Shown here in pieces: positions 28,181 through 36,097 of a stretch of 64,000 bases of DNA. Each line of letters starts with the position of its first letter. Position 1 is the stretch's first letter. The notes under the pieces were generated by a model. That model was not told the DNA's origin, made no database searches, and saw only the letters and a program-made list of their open reading frames with translations. A program made the translations under genes and the position numbers. Source of the DNA: Alphaproteobacteria bacterium (GTDB lineage: Bacteria > Pseudomonadota > Alphaproteobacteria > Rhodospirillales > Magnetospirillaceae); NCBI GenBank assembly GCA_021325215.1, contig JAJPHO010000097.1, positions 1 through 64,000 on the forward strand, in the 5' to 3' direction.

Positions 28181-28369
28181 ATGCCTAAGAAATTGCTGGG
28201 CCGGTTTCGGCATATCAATCACGGTCAGGTCATCGAGGATGGCCGCGAGGTCGAGTTCAAGATCGAAACGAAATCGGGAGATTTCGTGACGCTCCAGATG
28301 CTCGTTTCCGAGCTGGAGGGCGTCATCGCCTTTCTCGACAATCTGCGCATCAAGGCGGGCGGCGAATAG
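28181..28369 (+). CDS. small hypothetical protein downstream of guaA (62 aa)
   Basis: ATG 28181 has AAGGGG upstream. The product has no membrane segment. It looks like a small alpha/beta protein with strands REVEFKIETKSGDFVTLQMLV and a helix ELEGVIAFLDNL. The acidic helix and the strand order recall small binding or regulatory subunits, but no family is recognised. Only 10 bases separate it from guaA, so it is likely co-transcribed. Confidence 0.65.
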   Translation: MPKKLLGRFRHINHGQVIEDGREVEFKIETKSGDFVTLQMLVSELEGVIAFLDNLRIKAGGE

Positions 28370-28425
28370 GCGATGCCGCCCGCCCCGCCGTCTCTGCCAC
28401 TCTCCGCGGTGACGACGGCCGAAAG

Positions 28426-29472
28426 CTATTTCCGAGCTTCGTCCGAGGTCTTGCCCAGCTCTGCGGCGAGCACCGCCCTCAGGATATCTTCGGATCGCCG
28501 CTGGCCGTAACCCCGGCCGTAAGCGCTTGACGTTACGGCGACCACCAGGTCCAGCGTCCGGACGACGTAAATCTTGTTGCCGCCATTGCCCGACGCGAAG
28601 GATACCGGCACATCGGTATCCCCGATCCTCTGCGTCTTGAAATACCAGAAATAACCATAGCCATCGGCATAGGGATCGACGGCGGAAATGACGACTTTGG
28701 GCGTCAAAGCGTCCTGAACCCAGTGTGCGCTGATGACGGGGCGTCCCTCGAACACCCCCTTATCGAGCACGAGCTGGCCGATCTTGGCGAAGTCGCGGGC
28801 GGTCAGGGACAAGTTGCCCTGGCCCTTGAAATCACCGGCCGCATCCGCCTGCCATGACCAGTTCTTGATTTCAAGCGGCCGAAACAGTGCTTGTTCGGCA
28901 AAGGCTTGGAGGGTCTCCCCGACCGCCTTTTGCACGACCAGGCCCGCCAAATGGGCTGTGACCGAATTGTAGCGGTAGACGTCACCCGGCGGATCGGAGC
29001 GCGGCAAGGCCAGGATGAATCTGTGCGGGTCCGGCGAGTCGTCGAGCTTGTCCTCGTTGCCCGGCGAATTCGGGTCGGCGTCGAACGCCGCGAGACCGGA
29101 CCGCATGGTCAGAACGTCCTTGAGCGGAACATCGCCAATAGCGGTTCCCTTAGCCTCCGGCCAATAACGCTCGACCGGATCGTCGACGGAGTTGATCTTC
29201 CCGGTGTCCAGGGCCGCGCCGACCAGAAGCGCGGTAATGCTCTTTCCGGCGGAGCGCAGGTCATGAAGGTCGCTCTCCGTCTCGCCGTTGTAATAGCGCT
29301 CGGCGACAAGCCGGCCATGCTGGAGGACCACGACGGCCCTGAGATCGGGATGCGCGTCCTGGTTCCAGCGGGCGAGCACGTCGGACAGCGGGATCGGCTG
29401 CCCGGCCGCCGCGCAGGCCGAAACGGCAAGACAGGTTACGGCCGACCAGCGGGCGATGAAGCGTATGGGCAT
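28426..29472 (-). CDS. serine hydrolase, beta-lactamase/6-aminohexanoate-dimer hydrolase-like
   Basis: 348 aa, exported. The signal ends in LAVSAC (C20), a possible lipobox. Class C beta-lactamase fold with S74-x-x-K77 (SAGK), then YRYNS at 166-170, the NylB-type form of the tyrosine motif, and ASGNGGNKIYV late in the sequence. NylB-like proteins hydrolyse amides or esters; the substrate here is unknown. It lies downstream of a hairpin that may end the SDR/F420 operon on the same strand. Confidence 0.82.
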   Translation of the reverse strand: MPIRFIARWSAVTCLAVSACAAAGQPIPLSDVLARWNQDAHPDLRAVVVLQHGRLVAERYYNGETESDLHDLRSAGKSITALLVGAALDTGKINSVDDPVERYWPEAKGTAIGDVPLKDVLTMRSGLAAFDADPNSPGNEDKLDDSPDPHRFILALPRSDPPGDVYRYNSVTAHLAGLVVQKAVGETLQAFAEQALFRPLEIKNWSWQADAAGDFKGQGNLSLTARDFAKIGQLVLDKGVFEGRPVISAHWVQDALTPKVVISAVDPYADGYGYFWYFKTQRIGDTDVPVSFASGNGGNKIYVVRTLDLVVAVTSSAYGRGYGQRRSEDILRAVLAAELGKTSDEARK

Positions 29473-29569
29473 GAGCAGCCTGGAGCTCGGAAACTGACGG
29501 TCCGCTCCAGCTTAGCCCACCGGAAGCGTCTTGTAACTTTGCAACATGGCGTGCTCGATCGACCTAACC

Positions 29570-29603
29570 GGCCGCGTCCACCACCTCGGCGGGGGACGCG
29601 GCC
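29570..29603. terminator. GC-rich hairpin after the SDR/F420 operon
   Basis: GGCCGCGTCC (29570-29579) pairs perfectly with GGACGCGGCC (29594-29603) across a 14-base loop. Flanking TAACCGG (29565-29571) and CCGGTTA (29621-29627) form a wider inverted repeat. It lies just past the end of the minus-strand F420-type gene and before the serine hydrolase start. No T-run follows, so termination efficiency is uncertain. Confidence 0.5.
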
Positions 29604-29624
29604 GATCGGCCGATATGACGCCGG

Positions 29625-30227
29625 TTACGGCTCCTTCCTGAACAGATCCTGGAAGATGAGCGGGCCCCAGACGCGGTCGCGCGCGTGAACCAGCGCACCA
29701 CCCTCGCCGAGCGTTCCCAGCGTGACGGGGGCGAAGCCGAGTTGTTTGGCCAGGGCCGCCACGGGAGCGATCGCATCTTCATCGTCGCTCGACAGAAAGA
29801 CGACCCGATGGCCGCCCTCGACGGCCGGGTCGGCGGCGAGTTTGGCGGCGATCAGATGATTGAAGCCTTTCACATATTTGGCGCCGGTGAACGCCTTCGC
29901 GGCGAAGGCGGAGGACGGCAGACCGTCCAGCTCCTCAGGGGGAACGCCGAACGTATTCATCGCGTCGATGATCGTCTTGCCGTGCCAGTTCGGCAGGGCC
30001 TTCGCAACCTCGCGATGCTCGCCGAACGGGACCGCCAGGATGATCGTCCCGGCCTCGACGGCATCCCGCAGCGACCTGGCGATGACCGTGGGGCCGATCG
30101 TCCGGGCCTGCGGCGCCAACGCCTCGGCCGGCCGGCGGCTCGCAACGGCCACCGCCATGTTCCTGCGGGCGAAGGCCCGGGCGAGGGCCTGGCCGATCGC
30201 GCCGAATCCTATGATCGCATAGCTCAT
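29625..30227 (-). CDS. NADPH-F420 reductase-like dinucleotide-binding oxidoreductase
   Basis: 200 aa from ATG 30227 (GGAG upstream). A Rossmann N-terminus (YAIIGFGAIGQALARAFARR) is followed by IILAVPFGEHREVAKALPNW and IIDAMNTFG, as in the F420-dependent NADP reductase family. In proteobacteria such proteins usually use NADPH, not F420, and the substrate is unknown. It follows the SDR gene by 13 bases, and both probably form one operon divergent from the LysR gene at 31131. Confidence 0.85.
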   Translation of the reverse strand: MSYAIIGFGAIGQALARAFARRNMAVAVASRRPAEALAPQARTIGPTVIARSLRDAVEAGTIILAVPFGEHREVAKALPNWHGKTIIDAMNTFGVPPEELDGLPSSAFAAKAFTGAKYVKGFNHLIAAKLAADPAVEGGHRVVFLSSDDEDAIAPVAALAKQLGFAPVTLGTLGEGGALVHARDRVWGPLIFQDLFRKEP

Positions 30228-30240
30228 GATATGTCTCCGT

Positions 30241-30975
30241 TCAGATGGCCGAGAAGCCGCCATCGACGGACAAGTCCACGCCGTTCACGAAGCTCGACTC
30301 GTCCGAGGCGAGAAACAGCGCGGCCGCGGCGATTTCCTCGGGCTGCCCCATGGTTCCCCGCGGGATCAGGGATTCGAACATCCGCTTCGCCTCCTCGGTG
30401 AGAACCTGGTCCTGCATCGGCGTGGCGATCGGGCCCGGGCTCAGGACGTTCACCCGGATATTCCGGCCCTTCAGTTCGTTGAGCCAGGTGCGTGCGAAGG
30501 AACGCAACGCCGCCTTGCTCGCCGCATAGACGCCGTAGCCGGGAAACCCTTTCACCGAGGCGACCGACCCGGTCATGAAGATCGATCCGCCATCGTTGAA
30601 CAGCGGCAACGCCTTCTGAACCGTGAACAGGGTGCCGCGCGTATTCAGGCCGAAGATGGTGTCGAAATGCTGCTCGGTAATCTCGCCCAGCGGCACCGCT
30701 TCGCCCCAGCCGGCGTTCGCATAGAGGATGTCGATCTTGCCCTTTTCCCGTTTGACCGTGTCGAACAGGCGGTCGAGGTCGTCGAGATTGGACGCGTCGC
30801 CGCGCACGCCGGTCACGTTCCGGCCGATCTGCCTGACGGCCTCGTCGAGCGTCTCTTGCCGTCGGCCCGTGATGAAAACATAAGCGCCCTCTTCGACGAA
30901 CCGCAGGGCGCTGGCCAGCGCCATGCCGCTCGATCCGCCCGTAATGACCGCAACCTTACCGTCAAGCTTTCCCAT
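30241..30975 (-). CDS. short-chain dehydrogenase/reductase
   Basis: 244 aa from ATG 30975. Classical SDR: cofactor motif TGGSSGMA (the third glycine of TGxxxGxG is alanine), YANAGWGE, SVASVKG with catalytic serine, YGVYAASKAA with Tyr and Lys, and a C-terminal DSSFVNGVDLSVDGGF. It probably reduces a carbonyl or oxidises an alcohol with NAD(P). First gene of a two-gene operon with the F420-type protein, divergent from a LysR gene. Confidence 0.9.
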   Translation of the reverse strand: MGKLDGKVAVITGGSSGMALASALRFVEEGAYVFITGRRQETLDEAVRQIGRNVTGVRGDASNLDDLDRLFDTVKREKGKIDILYANAGWGEAVPLGEITEQHFDTIFGLNTRGTLFTVQKALPLFNDGGSIFMTGSVASVKGFPGYGVYAASKAALRSFARTWLNELKGRNIRVNVLSPGPIATPMQDQVLTEEAKRMFESLIPRGTMGQPEEIAAAALFLASDESSFVNGVDLSVDGGFSAI

Positions 30976-31130
30976 GATTTGTCCTTTCTCAGCCTCCGTC
31001 TCTGGAGACCCTCGAGATAGGTCCGCCGCCGCCGGGTGTTGAGTGCGGAAACGTGCACATCGGTGGTGCGAAAGCGATCCGGCTGTGGCGAAATAGGCTA
31101 TGATACGAGCTTTGAAAGGGGCGCCATGCG
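30976..31130. promoter_or_regulatory. divergent SDR / LysR control region
   Basis: 155 bases. TATGAT at 31099-31104 is a good -10 for the LysR gene. The stretch around 31040-31075 has repeats of GTGCGGAAA/GTGCGAAAG flanking GTGCACATCGG, which could hold a LysR T-N11-A type site. The SDR start has only a weak ribosome-binding site. Confidence 0.4.
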
Positions 31131-32039
31131 GTGCCGGATCGCACCATGATCGACTGGGATGACGTTCGCTACTTTCTGGGTGTCGCACGCGGAGGCTCGG
31201 TGCGGGCCGCCGCCGAGCGCCTCGGTGTGAACCATTCGACCGTGCTGCGGCGCATCGCCCAGCTCGAGGAGCGCCTCGGGGTGCACATGTTCGAGAAGCT
31301 GCCTTCAGGCTACAGCCTGACGGCGGCGGGTGAGGAGGTCCTCGAATTCGCGGAGCAGATGGAAGCGTCGTCCCACCAGCTGGAGACGCGCATCTTCGGG
31401 CGCGATCAGAGCGTGCGCGGGCTTTTGCGGGTAACGCTGGCGCCGCCGCTGGTGACACACCTGCTGATGCCGGACTTCGCCGATTTCGCGCGTCTGCATC
31501 CGGACATCGAGATGGATATCCTGTCGTCCGGCGAGCTTGCCAATCTGACGAACCGCGAGGCCGACGTCGCGATACGCGTCGTCTATGACCGCAAAACCCT
31601 GCCGCTTAATCTGCACGGCCTGAAGGGGCCGGATATCTTCGGCGGTATCTATATGTCCCGCGATCTGCTGGCCGCGTGGCGGGCAGGCGCGTCCGATCCC
31701 ATCCGCTGGATCGTCATAAGCATTCATGGCATCCCGGACTGGGCCCACGAGGGTGAGGTCCGCACCGCGGGGGTCCCGTTTCGCACCACGGATGCCGGGA
31801 CGCAGATCGTCGCCGTCCGGGCTGGGCTCGGACTCACGACATTGCCCTGCTTCGTCGGAGATGCCGACCCCTTGCTCGTGAGGGTGCCCGGCACCCGCCT
31901 GCATCAGTATGGAAGCCTCTGGCTCCTCACCCAGGGGGAGACACGTAAGACGAAGCGCGTGCGCCTCTTCACGGAGTTCGCCTCCCACAGGCTTGCCGGG
32001 TACGCTCCGCTTCTTGCGGGTCTCTCCCGCAACGGTTGA
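31131..32039 (+). CDS. LysR-family transcriptional regulator (next to SDR operon)
   Basis: 302 aa from GTG 31131 (AAAGGGG 10 bases before; ATG 31146 is an alternative). N-terminal winged helix GGSVRAAAERLGVNHSTVLRRIAQLEERLG, a linker helix, then a co-inducer domain (~95-295, with TLAPPLVTHLLMPDFADFARLHPDIEM). It is divergent from the SDR/F420 operon, so it most likely controls that operon. Inducer unknown. Confidence 0.9.
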   Translation: MPDRTMIDWDDVRYFLGVARGGSVRAAAERLGVNHSTVLRRIAQLEERLGVHMFEKLPSGYSLTAAGEEVLEFAEQMEASSHQLETRIFGRDQSVRGLLRVTLAPPLVTHLLMPDFADFARLHPDIEMDILSSGELANLTNREADVAIRVVYDRKTLPLNLHGLKGPDIFGGIYMSRDLLAAWRAGASDPIRWIVISIHGIPDWAHEGEVRTAGVPFRTTDAGTQIVAVRAGLGLTTLPCFVGDADPLLVRVPGTRLHQYGSLWLLTQGETRKTKRVRLFTEFASHRLAGYAPLLAGLSRNG

Positions 32040-32078
32040 GTATCTGTTAGGCTCGGTGCAAACCCGAAGAGGAAGACC

Positions 32079-33029
32079 ATGCCGAAACGTCTATCTGCCG
32101 CCGTCGCCGCCCTGGCCAGCCTGTTTGTTTCGCTCGCCGCTGCGGCGGCCGACATTTCCGCGCCGGCCTGCACGGCGACCGGAACGCCGCCGATCCAAAC
32201 CGTCGAACCCGTCACCGAGCGGCCGTCCTGCAAGGATGGCAAGGTGCTGTCGTTCGATCAGGCCGGGGTGACGCGCTATGCCTGCCTCAATCTGGGGGAC
32301 GGGGCCGCGAAATTACCCATGATCGTCTATCTGCACGGTTCGCTGACGACGCCCGACAGCCTTTACCTGGCCGGGCGCGATCTGTTCGCGCTGAGCCGCG
32401 ACTATCCGCTGTCGACCCATCCCGGTATCAAGGGCTTCATCCTGCTGTCGCCGGAAGGCCGGCGCGCCCAGCCGTGGGAAGGGGAGGGTGCCCATACCGG
32501 AACCGGCTTCCATTGGGACGAATGGCAACGTGATCCGGCGACCAATCTCGACGTGCAGGCGATCGACCATTTCATCGACGAGGTGGTGGCGACCGGCGCC
32601 GTCGATGAGAAGCAGATCTATGTGTTCGGCTGGAGCAACGGCGCGAACATGGCGGTGCTGTACGGCGCCTGGCGTTCCGAGCGCATCGCCGCGGTGGCCC
32701 AATATGCCGGCACCGATCCGTGGCAGCGCCCGCCCTGTCCGGTGGATATGCCGTCCGGACGGCGGGTGCCGCTCACGCTGATGCGGAATATGTGCGACGC
32801 GCTGGCCCAATGCCCCGCCACCAGCAGCTGGAGCAGCACGCTGGAAGGCCTGAACTGGCCGTTCCAGCGTGTCGACCTCGCTCTGCGCGGCCGGAAGACG
32901 GCGCCGACCACGCAATGCGTCCAATCCTGCGGCAAGGCGCGCGGCCTGTACGAGCATATCCGCTGGCCGCAGAAAGAGGTGCTGGCCGACGACATGCTTG
33001 CCTTCTTCAAGGCGAACGCCTTGCCGTGA
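32079..33029 (+). CDS. secreted alpha/beta hydrolase (depolymerase/esterase-like)
   Basis: 316 aa with a signal peptide (~1-24, cleaved at AAA-AD). Alpha/beta hydrolase with PMIVYLHGSL (oxyanion strand) and the nucleophile elbow FGWSNGANMA. Several cysteines (PAC, PSC, YAC, NMC, AQC, QSC) suggest disulfides in the mature form. It resembles polyhydroxybutyrate depolymerase/feruloyl-esterase-like secreted enzymes; the substrate is unknown. It stands alone between a LysR gene and a convergent HMGL-like gene. Confidence 0.78.
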   Translation: MPKRLSAAVAALASLFVSLAAAAADISAPACTATGTPPIQTVEPVTERPSCKDGKVLSFDQAGVTRYACLNLGDGAAKLPMIVYLHGSLTTPDSLYLAGRDLFALSRDYPLSTHPGIKGFILLSPEGRRAQPWEGEGAHTGTGFHWDEWQRDPATNLDVQAIDHFIDEVVATGAVDEKQIYVFGWSNGANMAVLYGAWRSERIAAVAQYAGTDPWQRPPCPVDMPSGRRVPLTLMRNMCDALAQCPATSSWSSTLEGLNWPFQRVDLALRGRKTAPTTQCVQSCGKARGLYEHIRWPQKEVLADDMLAFFKANALP

Positions 33030-33033
33030 CCGC

Positions 33034-34341
33034 TCAGCCCTTGTTCTGGTCCGGTACGAGCGCGCGCTTATAAAGCTTGAGCAGTTCCGCAGGCTCGTCA
33101 TAGGCGATCCGCTGCCCGTCGCGCAGGTCGCGGCGCATCAGCCGGACCATGCGCTTGGTGACGTCTTCCGGGAAATCGCTTTGCGGCTGGCCGGTCACCT
33201 CGGCCAGGCGGCCGGCGATCACCGCCGGGTCGCTGACCACCGGGCAGATGCGATAGCGGTAGGTGCCGCCGATCTTTTCGGGGATGAGGTCCATCGGGCG
33301 GTCGGGGATCTGGCGGAAGAAGCTGAGCGGCAGGCGATAGGCGTTGTGGCCGAGGATCGGCAGATCGTCCGGCACCTGCTGCTCTTCGTCGAGGATCTGC
33401 AGGCGGGTGGCCAGCGGCAGCAGCCGGTTGAGCTTGTATTGGCGCATGTTTTCGTTGCCGACCCGCACCAGGTTCGCGATCAGCTCGCCCAACGAGGCAT
33501 GGCCGATGATCGCGGCGCGCTTCGGCAGGCCGCCCCAGATGCCGTCGGCGCCGTTGAGCAGCGCCTCGATCACGCTGGCATTCTCGAAGCCGGCGCCGCT
33601 GTGCATATGCACCAGCAGCTTGAGGGGTGGCGGCAGAAATTGGCGCGCCGCCGCCACATAGGCTCCGACCTGGAACGGCATATAGGTGCCGCGGTCATCC
33701 TCGAAGCTGACGCCCTCGATCGGCTGCCGGGCCAGCAGCGCCAGGATCTCGAAGGTCTGGTCGGGATTTTCGGCGAAGGCGTCGCAGCCATCGACGATGT
33801 TGATCAGGATGCGCGGCTTGCCGCCATGCTCGCCTTTGATGGTGTCCATCAGCCACTGAATGCTGACCGGAATGCTGCGGAGGAGCTCCTCGAAAGTGTA
33901 CTGACCCTCCATGCCCTCCTTGCTGAGATAGATCTCGTGCAGCGTGTTCGGCACCGTGTAGTCGCGCAGCTTGAGCATCGAGGGGCTGGGCTTGAACACG
34001 CCGTCCGCATTCACCAGGCCGATGTCGGTGAAGGCGTAGCAGCCGGTCATGTCGTATTTCCGATCGCGCAGATGGATCATGAAGTCGTCATCGACCTCCA
34101 GCGACTCCGGCTGGGAATAATCGAGCGTGCCGAGCAGAATGTTGCTGAAGCCGAAATCCCGGACCTGCGGCAGGATCGCCAGCTTGTCGGCCAGCGTCTG
34201 ACCGACGCGCGACCCGACAGGGTTCTCGCGGAGCGACAAATCGATGAAGAAAGGTTCGATGGTGCGCAGGAAATCGACCTTGCGGTCGGCTGCGGCGAGG
34301 TGACCGCGCGCGGCAGCCGCGGCTTCTTGGAATGAACTCAT
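33034..34341 (-). CDS. HMGL-like (DRE-TIM metallolyase fold) protein, unknown
   Basis: 435 aa from ATG 34341 (GTG 34389 is possible). Motifs of the pyruvate carboxyltransferase/HMG-CoA lyase superfamily are visible: FFIDLSLRENPVG near residue 32 (in place of the usual DTLRDG), LLVHMHSGAGFENASVIEALLNGADGIWGGL (H-x-H metal site and GAD), and a C-terminal helical region (~340-435). The DTLRDG motif is degenerate, so ordinary lyase chemistry is doubtful. It is divergent from a flavin reductase gene. Confidence 0.6.
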   Translation of the reverse strand: MSSFQEAAAAARGHLAAADRKVDFLRTIEPFFIDLSLRENPVGSRVGQTLADKLAILPQVRDFGFSNILLGTLDYSQPESLEVDDDFMIHLRDRKYDMTGCYAFTDIGLVNADGVFKPSPSMLKLRDYTVPNTLHEIYLSKEGMEGQYTFEELLRSIPVSIQWLMDTIKGEHGGKPRILINIVDGCDAFAENPDQTFEILALLARQPIEGVSFEDDRGTYMPFQVGAYVAAARQFLPPPLKLLVHMHSGAGFENASVIEALLNGADGIWGGLPKRAAIIGHASLGELIANLVRVGNENMRQYKLNRLLPLATRLQILDEEQQVPDDLPILGHNAYRLPLSFFRQIPDRPMDLIPEKIGGTYRYRICPVVSDPAVIAGRLAEVTGQPQSDFPEDVTKRMVRLMRRDLRDGQRIAYDEPAELLKLYKRALVPDQNKG

Positions 34342-34420
34342 GGACGGAAGACTCTCAAGATGCAGGGAAACGCAGGAGGCGGTCGCCACCCGCGGCGAGT
34401 CTACTAAAACGTGCAGATGG

Positions 34421-34439
34421 ACGGGAGTGAATTTCCCGT
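34421..34439. promoter_or_regulatory. inverted repeat upstream of flavin reductase
   Basis: ACGGGA and TCCCGT (34421-34426 and 34434-34439) are exact inverted halves with a 7-base spacer. The repeat lies 36 bases before the flavin reductase start, between two divergent genes. It may be a regulator site. Confidence 0.3.
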
Positions 34440-34475
34440 TTCATTGATCCGCGCTGATGGTAAACCGGAGGGGCC

Positions 34476-35084
34476 ATGCACAGCTTCGATCCGCGCCAGG
34501 GGCACGGCCTCCGCCACGACCCTTTCTACTCGATCGTCGGGCCCCGCCCGATCGGCTGGATTTCGTCACGCGACCGGGATGGAAGGGCCAATCTGGCGCC
34601 TTACAGTTTCTTCAACGCCTTTTGCGACGAGCCCTACATCCTAGGCTTCTGCAGCTTTGGGCGGAAGGATACGGTGTCCAATGTCACCGACACCGGCGAG
34701 TTCGTCTGGAACCTGGCGACCCGGCCTCTCGCGGAACGGATGAACGCGACCTCGGCCCATGTCGCCCATGAGATCGACGAGTTCGAGCTGGCCGGCCTGA
34801 CCAAGGCGCCCGGACTCCGCGTCGGCGCCTGGCGGGTGGCCGAGAGCCCGGTCAATTTCGAATGCGTGGTGACGCAGATCCTGCAGCTTGAGGATTCCCT
34901 CGGAGCGAAGACGCCGGCCTGGATGGTGTTTGGCGAAGTGGTCCAGGTGCATATCGACGAACGCCTGATCGTCGATGGCGTGTACAAGACGCCGCTGGCG
35001 CAGCCGATCCTGCGGGCGGGCGGCGCCGGCGACTATGTCGAGGTTCGCCAGGACGCGATCTTCTCGATGAAGATGCCCGACTAG
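34476..35084 (+). CDS. flavin reductase domain protein
   Basis: 202 aa from ATG 34476 (GGAGGGG upstream). Flavin-reductase-like FMN-binding split barrel: PRPIGWISSRD, NLAPYSFFNAFCDEPYILGFC, KDTVSNV and GEFVWNLATR are typical. It probably reduces flavin with NAD(P)H for a partner oxygenase or acts alone on a flavin-bound substrate. No monooxygenase gene is adjacent. The end overlaps the convergent LysR gene by 4 bases. Confidence 0.88.
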   Translation: MHSFDPRQGHGLRHDPFYSIVGPRPIGWISSRDRDGRANLAPYSFFNAFCDEPYILGFCSFGRKDTVSNVTDTGEFVWNLATRPLAERMNATSAHVAHEIDEFELAGLTKAPGLRVGAWRVAESPVNFECVVTQILQLEDSLGAKTPAWMVFGEVVQVHIDERLIVDGVYKTPLAQPILRAGGAGDYVEVRQDAIFSMKMPD

Positions 35085-35989
35085 TGTCCCGTCGAAACCT
35101 CTTTCGCTATATCGGATACCAGGCCGCGCAGCCAGCGGTGCGCCGGATCGTTGCGGTAGCGCACATGCCAGGCCATCTCGACCGGGAAGGTTCCCAGATC
35201 GACCGGCGGCGGCAGCACCTTGACCCGCGGATCGTTGGCGAGGCGGCGGCAGATCAGCTTCGGCAGCGTCGTGCAGTAATCGGTGACCGCGATCATTTCC
35301 GGCACCGCCAGAAAATGGGTTACCGAAACGGCGACCTCGCGCTTGAGGCCGCGCTGCTGCAGGGCCTGGAACAAGCCGGCGCGCATGCGTCCGGGCGGCA
35401 GTACATTGACATGTTTCATCCGCTCGTACTGTTCGCGCGAAATGCTGTCGCCGATCTCAGGATGATCGGCCCGCACGACGCAGGCCAGGCCCTCATCCAT
35501 CACATGCTGCACCACCAGATTGTCCGGCGGATCGGTCACGCGGCCCAGCACCATCGCCGTGGTGCCGGACATCACGCCGGTCTCGACCAGATCGTTGCCG
35601 TAAGGGGTGAAGCGCAGCCTGATGCCCGGCGCGATCTCGCCCAGCCGCGCGACGATGGCCGGCATCAGCACGAACTCGACATAGGAATTGGGGGCGATGG
35701 TCATGACCCGGTCGGCTTGGGCGGGATCGAACTCCTGCTGGCCCAGTACCGCGTCGTCGAGTTTCGCCAATGCTTCGGCGATGGAGGGGGCTAGTTCCAG
35801 GGCCGTCTGCGTCGGCTGGATGCCGTAGCGTTCGCGGATGAATAGCGGGTCCTTGAGCATGGTGCGCAGGCGGGACAGCGCGTTCGACAAGGCGGGCTGC
35901 GTGATGCCCAGGCGCTCGGCGGCGCGGGTGACGTTCCGCTCCTCCATCAGGGTGACGAAAACCGGCAGCAGATTCAGGTCGTACCGCAT
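35081..35989 (-). CDS. LysR-family regulator (NodD/LeuO-like)
   Basis: 302 aa. N-terminal HTH NVTRAAERLGITQPALSNALSRLRTMLKDPLF and IQPTQTALELAP are of the NodD/LeuO/SyrM subgroup, with a shorter C-terminal domain containing VRADHPEIG and the final arginine-rich helix. It is divergent from the DJ-1/PfpI gene, with an inverted repeat overlapping its own start codon, so it may autoregulate and control that gene. Confidence 0.9.
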   Translation of the reverse strand: MRYDLNLLPVFVTLMEERNVTRAAERLGITQPALSNALSRLRTMLKDPLFIRERYGIQPTQTALELAPSIAEALAKLDDAVLGQQEFDPAQADRVMTIAPNSYVEFVLMPAIVARLGEIAPGIRLRFTPYGNDLVETGVMSGTTAMVLGRVTDPPDNLVVQHVMDEGLACVVRADHPEIGDSISREQYERMKHVNVLPPGRMRAGLFQALQQRGLKREVAVSVTHFLAVPEMIAVTDYCTTLPKLICRRLANDPRVKVLPPPVDLGTFPVEMAWHVRYRNDPAHRWLRGLVSDIAKEVSTGH

Positions 35990-36015
35990 AAGACATACAT
36001 ATCATGAATGTCTTA
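35989..36015. promoter_or_regulatory. LysR operator between LysR and DJ-1/PfpI genes
   Basis: Inverted repeat TAAGACAT (35989-35996) and ATGTCTTA (36008-36015) with an 11-base spacer, the geometry expected for a LysR site (T-N11-A type). It overlaps the LysR start codon and lies 82 bases before the DJ-1 start, so repression of lysR and activation of the divergent gene is a natural reading. Confidence 0.6.
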
Positions 36016-36097
36016 AATAAGAGAAATAAAGTTCTAGAATATGTCGCCGGAGAGCAAGGTTGGCCCATCGAAACCAACCAAGCCAATGGAGGCTGGA

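Noticed and set aside
26506-28218. An N-terminal extension of the winged-helix gene running antisense to guaA
   Set aside because: The extension is composed of shadow-type residues. The regulator domain is complete from ATG 26505, and guaA is certain.
29488-29690. Possible small gene in the hairpin region before the serine hydrolase
   Set aside because: The frames here are arginine/proline-rich and interrupted, and the DNA is mainly an inverted repeat. A terminator is a simpler reading.
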